IMG/VR virus record: IMGVR_UViG_3300035698_004931
Coordinates: 1-35,435 of that record
Source: a virus
DNA length: 35,435 nt
Direction: 5' to 3' (one strand)
Part shown: piece by piece, positions 29,544-35,435 of the stretch
How positions within the stretch are numbered: position 1 is the stretch's first letter
Layout: every line of letters starts with the position of its first letter
Position numbers and translations under genes: made by a program
Notes under the pieces: generated by a model
The model's database searches: none
What the model saw: the letters and a program-made list of their open reading frames with translations, nothing else
What the model was told of the DNA's origin: nothing

Positions 29544-30395
29544 TTAACCGCTTGGCGCGGTGGCCGGGAGAGCAAAGAAGGCGTCACTAGCCTTTTCTTT
29601 ATCTCCGCCGTTGGCCTCTGTCAGTGCTGCTAAGTAAGCCGTTTTCGTGCTTGCATCCTTTAAGTCTGCACGAGATTTAACGTTAGCGAATTTGTTACCT
29701 TCGCCCGCTGGCAATCCCGTTCCTGTGGTATTAACAGCCCCGCTGCCACTGGCTTTTGATCCATCGAAAACAAAGCCAAAATCTTTATTAACTTTTATTT
29801 CTTCAACAAACTCGCCCACTGTCTTAAATACTGAGCCATCCTGCGTTGATACTTCGTGACCTTCGCCCGACTCTTTTTTGATCCGAACGGTAAAGGCTCC
29901 GGTATCGCCTTCAACAACATCTACCCGGTCACGCAAAAAGACACTCATCATATCTAACGCCCCGCTTTTGACTCCGGTCTTAATCAAGGCGTCCTTAATT
30001 GCAGTGTCCCGCTGGGACTGTGAAACGCGAGCTTGAATAGTTTTTAATTGGGTGTCTTTTTCATCCAATTTGCTTTTATACTCTGTTTCCAAATCAATCT
30101 TGATTTGGGTTAATTGCTTTTCAACGTCGGGCGCTTTGCCCTTCGTCTTCTCCAGAACGTCTATTTTAGCCAAGGCCTCTTTAAGGGCCGTTCCGCTCCC
30201 GGCTTCCAGGGCAGTAAGTTTTATTTGTAGGGCTTCCTTCTCGGCAAAGGCTTCATTACGATTCTTAATCAGCCCCTTAACGCGCGTATCTTCCTTATCA
30301 TCTACGTCTAAGAAGAATTTGCCGTCCTTTTCCTTGTAATGTGTCTTTTCAATATCGCTTAAGCCTTCTAGTGTGGTTCTTTGATATGCCAACAT
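29544..30395 (-). CDS. head scaffolding protein
   Basis: The 283-residue protein has a long acidic and basic coiled coil (about residues 45-125: EKEALQIKLTALEAG, DVEKQLTQIKIDLETEYKSKLD) and a C-terminal part with an SGSGAVNTTG linker. This composition and its place right before the capsid gene mark it as the scaffold. No protease motif is visible, so scaffold removal may need another protease or occur without cleavage. GGAGGTC precedes the start. Confidence 0.85.
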   Translation of the reverse strand: MLAYQRTTLEGLSDIEKTHYKEKDGKFFLDVDDKEDTRVKGLIKNRNEAFAEKEALQIKLTALEAGSGTALKEALAKIDVLEKTKGKAPDVEKQLTQIKIDLETEYKSKLDEKDTQLKTIQARVSQSQRDTAIKDALIKTGVKSGALDMMSVFLRDRVDVVEGDTGAFTVRIKKESGEGHEVSTQDGSVFKTVGEFVEEIKVNKDFGFVFDGSKASGSGAVNTTGTGLPAGEGNKFANVKSRADLKDASTKTAYLAALTEANGGDKEKASDAFFALPATAPSG

Positions 30396-30443
30396 CGTTT
30401 TTGACCTCCGGGTCAGTTAGTTTGTGTTACTAAACATAATAGC

Positions 30444-30477
30444 ATGATATTATAATGACCTAACATTATAATATCAT
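30444..30477. repeat. AT-rich inverted repeat before the scaffold gene
   Basis: Two 14-base arms (ATGATATTATAATG and CATTATAATATCAT) are perfectly complementary and separated by six bases (ACCTAA). It carries TATAAT on both strands and lies just downstream of a candidate promoter. It could be an operator or an mRNA hairpin; AT-rich arms make a terminator unlikely. Confidence 0.75.
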
Positions 30478-30503
30478 AATATCATAAAATTCGTAACTTG
30501 CAA
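30476..30503 (-). promoter_or_regulatory. candidate internal late promoter for scaffold and capsid genes
   Basis: On the minus strand TTGCAA (30498-30503) and TATTAT (30476-30481) are separated by 16 bases, in the only AT-rich gap (110 bases) of the head block. It would raise expression of scaffold and capsid. The inverted repeat at 30444-30477 covers the start region. Confidence 0.5.
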
Positions 30504-30505
30504 GG

Positions 30506-30739
30506 CTATATTACAGTACCGGGAGGGAGTGGGTCTAATTGAAGGGATTCTCTTAGCAGTTCATCTGTAACGGGCACTCTGTCGGCCTTTTCCACGTCTA
30601 TTAAATTATTGCGGCATAGTTGGCCCGCCCGTACTATCCATGCTTTCGACTGGCCCCATGTGGCGGGGGAATCATCATAAGCATCCCGGTAAGCATTTAT
30701 CCAACCTATGGCCTGTTTAACATTCATCTTTTTAAGCAT
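30506..30739 (-). CDS. hypothetical protein, 77 aa
   Basis: A small helical protein with three tryptophans in the first half (GWINAYRDAYDDSPATWGQ). I do not recognise it. Its ATG overlaps the stop of the MuF-fusion gene, suggesting coupled translation, and it ends just before the candidate promoter for the scaffold gene. Confidence 0.6.
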   Translation of the reverse strand: MLKKMNVKQAIGWINAYRDAYDDSPATWGQSKAWIVRAGQLCRNNLIDVEKADRVPVTDELLRESLQLDPLPPGTVI

Positions 30740-33258
30740 TATTTAATACTCCGCATTAGTGATTCAAACTTACTCGATACTCCCGGCGTGAAATACTCGA
30801 ATATCTTTTTGAATAATGGCCCATACGTTTTATGGGTAGTCAGCGGCCAATACTGCGCCCATGCCTCCATCGATTGCATGGGGTAGCGTGTCGTAGAGCC
30901 TAAATCACGCACCCGGTACTTGTTAAAATAGTCGGCGGAGTGACCGAAACCGATCTTTGTTTTAGTCATAGCGGCAAAGTAATCGTTTAAGGAGCCGTAT
31001 AGATCATTTTCTACGCTGCTATAACCGCCAACTAATCCCCGCGCGCTACGCAAGAAAGACCGGGCGTCCTTCTTTTCAATGGCGGCAATCAACTCGGCGC
31101 GGTCGCCTATAACCGGGGCCATCTGCTTTAATTCAATATCAGTGAAAGGATTATTTCCGGCCTTTCTCGTAGCCTTTATCTTATCGTCAAGAGCGGCCAT
31201 CTTATCCGGGGCCTTGTCGTATGTGCTTTTTGTCCAAGAGGCCTTTTTTGCTGCATTGTACTTATTCATTGTACTCTTAGAACGGGCTATCATTCGTTTG
31301 ATTGATACGGCCCTGCTATCAACATACTTAAACGTTGTAGACTGCTGCATTACATAAGCAATCTGCTCAATGTCAGCATTGCGCATCTGCCGCAATATGC
31401 TAAGGTAGTCTTCCGCTTGCCCTTTTCCATGCATCATTACCTTTAAGAATTCTAACTGCGTCTTTCGAGTGGCCCCCGGCATTCCTTGCACTACTCGAAC
31501 CCATGCGAACTCTTTCTTTTCGAGCACGGCTTCTACATTGCCTAATAGCGTCCGCGCCGCCTTATCAATCTCCTCATGAGCAGCACATGACAAGCCGGGC
31601 ATGTTGGCAAGCCTTGTGCCCTGCAATACTTGAGTATTGGTCATATCGATATGATGCATAGTCTCATGGAGCATCGTTAAGGATTGATCCTCATAACTAC
31701 CCTTCACCATCTGTATAGTTCGACTCGATGGCAAATAACGAGAAGGTTTACTGGAGACTTCGTCAACGATGGCATTCAACAGCGGCGCCTTATCCACTAT
31801 GCTTCGTAGCCGATCATCATAATTCACCAACGCCCCTTGCAACTTATCCCGAACGTCTATATTTTGCTTTTTGAGTGCGGGCATAATGCCTGTTTTAGTA
31901 ACAGGCTTCGGCTTGGGAACAGGCTTCGGCTTGGGCTTCGGCTTGGGCTTGGGCTTCGGCTTGGGCTTCGGCTTCGGCTTGGGCTTCGGCTTGGGCTTCG
32001 GCTTGGGAACAGGCTTCGGGGCCGGGGTCGTTTTCGGTAGGCTCTTTTTCACATAGGCGCCAAGGTTCAACGGACGACCAGAGTTATCGGTCAGTTGCCG
32101 CACGTTTTTTATGCGGCCCTCTTTCCATAGTTCCTGTCGTCTTGGGCCAAGGGCTTCTATTTGGCGGGCCTCCGATTGATCTTTCAACCATGCGTTATAA
32201 TCGGTTTCTCTTGCTACGGCCCCATCCATTGCCGCCCGTGTCTTGCCCTTCATTGTATCAATCTGAGCGTCACTGAATCCGCGCTTTTTCAACCGCTCTC
32301 TATACCGTTTTTGGAAAGTGGTATTTTCAATTTTCTTTCCTGACAACTCCGCCCAAGATGCTGTAACGGGGTTAAGTGTGCTACGACAAGCCCAGTGTCG
32401 GGGAGGGCCATAGTGCAGACCACCGTAAGCGTCAGTATTGGCGAAAGCCTTATCATGCCCAACCGGGCGATAGTCCACGCCGTCCTTATTGTGAACGATA
32501 AGCCACGTCAGGCCGGAATATGACTTGCAAATATTGGTAGTGCTAGAATCCAACGTAGAAATCTGTTGAACCTTCTTGATGACTTGAGCGCTGCCCTTGT
32601 CAGTGTACAAATCCCGGCGGGCCTTATTTGCCACCGCCTGCACGGATGTTCTAACCAAGGCGGCAGCGTCCCGCTGATATTTTTTCATGAGACCAGCACT
32701 AGGCGGGGCTGTTAACACGCCGTCTTTATATTTGCCCTTCGCTGTGCCACGAATCCGCCGGATGATTTGGGCGTTGGTCTCCCCGGACAGTACCCCGGTT
32801 CTTACCGCTGCTTCAAACTTATTTTGCAAGCCTATTTTTTGCCTGCTCCACCATTGCGAAGATGGAGCGCCAGCAATAAGCGTACCATCCACCGACGCCT
32901 TAACTACCCGTGGATCAAGGCGAACCGATAGGATGGGTGAACCGATAGCGTGATTTATTACATTTTTTGCATAAGTTTTTTCGGTCTCGTAGACAGTTCT
33001 AAGAGCCTTTAATCGGGCTGTGCTTATAGTCTTATAATTACGGGCTATTGTGGCCCGTGTCTGTTGTAGGAGGGCTTCTGTTCGTGCAGCATTAAAGGCC
33101 GTCAGTTTCTTTGAGCCTCTAAGCGTTGCAATAAGTTCTTTCTCTACTTTACGCAGTGCGGTCAACGTTTTTTTACGCTCTGACTCAGACAATCTGTCCA
33201 AAGTAATAGCGTGTAAATTAAAATCATCCCGTATAACATCATTGACCGCTTTAACCAT
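30739..33258 (-). CDS. MuF-like head protein fused to a putative zincin metallopeptidase domain
   Basis: The 839-residue protein has three parts. Residues 1-310 are a MuF-type minor head domain with a helical start and a characteristic end: STLDSSTTNICKSYSGLTW, then YGGLHYGPPRHWACRSTLNP. Residues about 405-455 are a lysine-proline dipeptide repeat linker. Residues about 470-839 hold LHETMHHIDM (H531, E532, H535), the HExxH zinc-peptidase motif; a possible third ligand is E798 in MEAWAQYW. MuF-fused effector domains carried in the virion and injected with DNA are known in some phages, and this is a good candidate. The gene follows the portal, as MuF genes do. Whether the peptidase is active is inferred only from motifs. 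Confidence 0.85.
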   Translation of the reverse strand: MVKAVNDVIRDDFNLHAITLDRLSESERKKTLTALRKVEKELIATLRGSKKLTAFNAARTEALLQQTRATIARNYKTISTARLKALRTVYETEKTYAKNVINHAIGSPILSVRLDPRVVKASVDGTLIAGAPSSQWWSRQKIGLQNKFEAAVRTGVLSGETNAQIIRRIRGTAKGKYKDGVLTAPPSAGLMKKYQRDAAALVRTSVQAVANKARRDLYTDKGSAQVIKKVQQISTLDSSTTNICKSYSGLTWLIVHNKDGVDYRPVGHDKAFANTDAYGGLHYGPPRHWACRSTLNPVTASWAELSGKKIENTTFQKRYRERLKKRGFSDAQIDTMKGKTRAAMDGAVARETDYNAWLKDQSEARQIEALGPRRQELWKEGRIKNVRQLTDNSGRPLNLGAYVKKSLPKTTPAPKPVPKPKPKPKPKPKPKPKPKPKPKPKPKPKPVPKPKPVTKTGIMPALKKQNIDVRDKLQGALVNYDDRLRSIVDKAPLLNAIVDEVSSKPSRYLPSSRTIQMVKGSYEDQSLTMLHETMHHIDMTNTQVLQGTRLANMPGLSCAAHEEIDKAARTLLGNVEAVLEKKEFAWVRVVQGMPGATRKTQLEFLKVMMHGKGQAEDYLSILRQMRNADIEQIAYVMQQSTTFKYVDSRAVSIKRMIARSKSTMNKYNAAKKASWTKSTYDKAPDKMAALDDKIKATRKAGNNPFTDIELKQMAPVIGDRAELIAAIEKKDARSFLRSARGLVGGYSSVENDLYGSLNDYFAAMTKTKIGFGHSADYFNKYRVRDLGSTTRYPMQSMEAWAQYWPLTTHKTYGPLFKKIFEYFTPGVSSKFESLMRSIK
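31904..32018 (-). repeat. lysine-proline codon repeat
   Basis: About 115 bases of repeated AAG-CC(N) codons in the MuF-fusion gene encode a KPKP linker of about 38 residues. The two variants AAGCCC and AAGCCG alternate irregularly. The stretch is a likely hotspot for length variation, and the rigid extended linker separates the head and peptidase domains. Confidence 0.92.
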
Positions 33259-33261
33259 TGT

Positions 33262-33468
33262 CTATTCTCTTGGGCGTATAGTAATAATCGCCTTTGCTTC
33301 CACCACATCCAGCGCCATATTATGCGCCAATATACTGATATCTTTCCACAATAGAGAAGGCAGAGAATGGCTTATCGTGACCTCAAACCGTTTCCGCCAA
33401 GCGTCGAACGTGGCCTTCTGAGCCTTGGATAATTCCCGCCCGTTAAGCCTTGGGTAAGCGTAATCCAT
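33262..33468 (-). CDS. hypothetical protein, 68 aa
   Basis: A short soluble protein of mixed helix and strand with no recognised motif. It has a good GGAAAGGA ribosome binding site and fills the space between the portal and MuF genes. It ends 3 bases before the MuF gene start. Confidence 0.6.
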   Translation of the reverse strand: MDYAYPRLNGRELSKAQKATFDAWRKRFEVTISHSLPSLLWKDISILAHNMALDVVEAKAIITIRPRE

Positions 33469-33472
33469 CTAA

Positions 33473-34960
33473 CTAGTCCTTTCCATAGTCATCATCGTTT
33501 TCATCATCATCGTCGGGGCCTTCGGCTTCTGTGAGTTGCACCTCAATCTCAACATCCACATCATCCCCAAGCAGGCCCCGCCGCTTGATTTCTTGTAGGT
33601 AGGTCTCTTGCGTTATTTGCTTTGCTAATCTCGATTGCAAAAGGGTCGTGGCTTCTTGGAATGAAGCAGCAGACAATCCGAAATCTTTGTAAATGGTGGC
33701 CGTTCCTACTGAGGCTTCATCCTCTCCCAACCATTCAGCGGTTATGGTGTAGCACTGCTGTAAGAAATCCTGATAGCGCGTAACCATATCCTGTAATTCG
33801 CTTGTTGCTTCGTCGGAGTCAATCACCTTCTGTGTTGCGGTCACTCTTGCCGGATCACGAACCAAGATTTCGGCTCCCATGATCCGCATTCTATTTTCCA
33901 GGTCAGTCAATGCATCCCGGCCCGCTTGGATAGCAGCGCCCGAATGTTCAACATAGGCCAACTTAGAATCAGAAGGCCCTTTGATCCATCTTGAAGAGCC
34001 TATCTGAATTGTATCCCCATCATAAAAACCACTGCCGAAAAGAATAGGCACACGGGCAACATGGACGATGTTTTCTTGATCAGATTGTGACTGCCAATGT
34101 AACACGTTCATGTAAGCCAAATCAAGCAAAGTCGGGGTCGTGACATACAGGGCCGTCGGCAATGTTGAATAGAAAGGCACTAACGGAATCTTATCTAGTA
34201 CCGTGCCATCGGCCTTTAAGAATTGCCCGTCGTCAATTCGTGCCCAGGCCCCCTTATCATTCTGCTCGAATAACTCAAACCCTCCCAGCTTAAGCACTCT
34301 AACTCTGTGACGTACCTTCTCGCCATAATCTCCATCGGGGACGGCTTCCTCTTCCCTGATTCGGACTTGGATAGGATATTCTTTGCCGCCCCTGCTTTCG
34401 GATTGCCAACCGATGATATCACTCGCCCTGATCTTCCGCCAAAACGGGCGTAGATCATTGACGCGCTCATCTTCCAGCGTCGGAGCATCCACGGGGCGGG
34501 CCGTGTGGTCAACAAATACGAAGGCGTGCCCGTGGGCCAAGCCATCAAAGAAAACGTGGCGGGCAAATACATCGATGCTGTTGCCCTGTAAATCTATATT
34601 TTTATTGAGGTCTAGCAGTTTTGCGGAGTAGCCCTCAAACGTGATTGGCCGTGAGAAAGGGCGTCCTGTGGATGTGGTGCATGTTTTCTTGTAGGCGGCG
34701 AATAAGACAGACCGGGCCAACCGGATATCGTAGGCGTCTTTGGATTCGGCAGGCTCAGCAGGCAGGAACTTTTCGGCCTCTGTTCGCATTGCTCCCGTGC
34801 CCTCAATCAAGGCATTAGTCATCTTCCAGCGCTCATTCAAAACTCTGTATTGAGTGGAAGGCATATCAACGGAATCGTTGCCTTGATTATCGAGAGCGGG
34901 CGCTCTAATGTGGCCCGTTACATCTTTGCCTTTTGCCAGTTGAGACGGTAGATTTCCCAT
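33473..34960 (-). CDS. portal protein (DUF4055 type)
   Basis: The 495-residue protein resembles DUF4055 phage portals: a FLPAEPAESKDAYDIRLARS start region, a GLAHGHAFVFVDH strand, LRPFWRKIRASDIIGW, a LDLAYMNVLHWQSQSDQENI helix near residue 280-300, and an acidic C-terminus (DDDDENDDD). The portal is the ring at one capsid vertex through which DNA enters and exits. It stands between the terminase and the MuF gene, as normal. A GAGGATT site precedes the start. Confidence 0.9.
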   Translation of the reverse strand: MGNLPSQLAKGKDVTGHIRAPALDNQGNDSVDMPSTQYRVLNERWKMTNALIEGTGAMRTEAEKFLPAEPAESKDAYDIRLARSVLFAAYKKTCTTSTGRPFSRPITFEGYSAKLLDLNKNIDLQGNSIDVFARHVFFDGLAHGHAFVFVDHTARPVDAPTLEDERVNDLRPFWRKIRASDIIGWQSESRGGKEYPIQVRIREEEAVPDGDYGEKVRHRVRVLKLGGFELFEQNDKGAWARIDDGQFLKADGTVLDKIPLVPFYSTLPTALYVTTPTLLDLAYMNVLHWQSQSDQENIVHVARVPILFGSGFYDGDTIQIGSSRWIKGPSDSKLAYVEHSGAAIQAGRDALTDLENRMRIMGAEILVRDPARVTATQKVIDSDEATSELQDMVTRYQDFLQQCYTITAEWLGEDEASVGTATIYKDFGLSAASFQEATTLLQSRLAKQITQETYLQEIKRRGLLGDDVDVEIEVQLTEAEGPDDDDENDDDYGKD

Positions 34961-34965
34961 TTTGT

Positions 34966-35220
34966 TTAATCCTCATATAGCGACTTGTCAAGCAACCTAT
35001 GTGCAGCAGCAGACAATAACGCCCCTATTCGTAACCTATCATGGTCAGTGTTCCTGATATCAATTACCCGTTTGCCACCTTTTCTGTCCAGGCAGACAAT
35101 GGCTAACTCTTTGGGCATTATATCCCCGTCCTTTACTTTTTGCAATACAGATTCTAGCAGCAGGACGGCGGCGCTCTTTGGGGCCTCATCTTTTGTGGGA
35201 TTTATTGTTATTAAGTTCAT
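34966..35220 (-). CDS. hypothetical protein, 84 aa
   Basis: A small protein between terminase and portal. It begins with MNLITINPTKDEAP, and its start at 35220 overlaps the terminase stop as TAATG, with GAGAGG upstream; the longer frame starting at 35277 would overlap the terminase gene. A helix-strand-helix pattern with VLLLESVLQKV and LRIGALLSAAAHRLLD is visible. Function unknown. Confidence 0.65.
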   Translation of the reverse strand: MNLITINPTKDEAPKSAAVLLLESVLQKVKDGDIMPKELAIVCLDRKGGKRVIDIRNTDHDRLRIGALLSAAAHRLLDKSLYED

Positions 35221-35435
35221 TAGCCTCTCAGCGCCCCTGTCAATACTTGCGGTACTAAAACGGGGAATTCTGACCACACTAAATAACCGAGAGCATCCGG
35301 CAAGTGATCAAGTCCTAACGTTTTATCGGGTTCGTTCGTCCCCGACTTATAAGTAAGCCCATCCAGACACCGTATAAGCGTTTTGCATCTAGGGTGTACC
35401 ATAAGGCGCCTTTGGCCGTTGGCATTGCACAGCAA
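35220..35435 (-). CDS. terminase large subunit, C-terminal end (cut by window edge)
   Basis: The frame is open to the window edge, so the gene starts outside. The 71 visible residues contain the end of the nuclease domain: HPRCKTLIRCLDGLTY, and LDHLPDALGYLVW with the conserved aspartate at the end of the RNase H-like active site. The large terminase pumps DNA into the capsid and cuts it. The next gene overlaps its stop. Confidence 0.88.
   Translation of the reverse strand: MLCNANGQRRLMVHPRCKTLIRCLDGLTYKSGTNEPDKTLGLDHLPDALGYLVWSEFPVLVPQVLTGALRG

Noticed and set aside
30415-30440. Possible third operator near the scaffold gene (AAACTAA-like)
   Set aside because: Only a partial half-site match to GTAAACT; not symmetric.
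31837-32056. Plus-strand frames rich in Gly, Leu and Phe
   Set aside because: They are the complement of the lysine-proline repeat and have no start signals.
1-35435. CRISPR arrays, tRNA genes, integrase, attachment sites, insertion sequences
   Set aside because: None seen: no regularly spaced repeats, no cloverleaf, no recombinase or transposase motif in any frame.

Overview
The window is a contiguous piece of a tailed double-stranded DNA phage genome with a long-tailed (siphovirus-like) plan. It could be free phage or an integrated copy; no integrase, tRNA, attachment site or clear host gene lies inside it. A tape measure gene, a tail assembly chaperone pair, a tail tube protein and a block of DUF2460, DUF2163, NlpC/P60 and large tip protein (the tail-tip order known from gene transfer agents and related phages) fix the morphology. 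A Gram-negative host is likely: the endolysin is a bare M15 peptidase without a wall-binding domain, and two proteins resemble the capsule glycosyltransferase KpsC. That host call is an inference. Both window ends cut genes: a DNA methyltransferase at the left and the large terminase at the right.

Almost everything is on the minus strand, so the functional order runs right to left. Late structural genes (35435 down to about 11740): terminase end, small protein, DUF4055-type portal, small protein, MuF head protein fused to a putative zincin peptidase, small protein, scaffold, major capsid protein, KpsC-like protein, two small proteins, four head-tail connector and tail completion proteins, tail tube, G/GT chaperones made by a programmed -1 frameshift, tape measure, tail tip block, DUF2793-like protein and a beta-helix tail spike. 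Lysis genes follow (about 11720 to 9234): XhlA-like membrane protein, M15 endolysin, a shortened KpsC-like paralogue, a hypothetical protein, a holin-like protein, a small membrane protein, and a lipoprotein gene that looks frameshifted.

The only convincing plus-strand gene is a small helix-turn-helix regulator at 8961-9179, closed by a strong terminator. Between it and the leftward early operon lies a 380-base control region with mirrored promoters and operators, resembling a phage genetic switch. The regulator transcript is predicted to be leaderless.

The early operon (8582 down to 1, minus strand) begins with two pairs of a tiny membrane peptide and a membrane-anchored zinc-finger protein. 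A soluble zinc-finger protein, an SNF2-like helicase, a run of small unknown proteins, a possible replication accessory protein, an AEP-type primase, another zinc-finger protein, a DnaQ-like exonuclease and a C5 cytosine methyltransferase follow. The helicase, primase, exonuclease and methyltransferase form a DNA replication and modification set; no DNA polymerase is visible here. The four zinc-finger proteins share one cysteine spacing and look like a family expanded within this phage. They are the least explained and most interesting part of the window.
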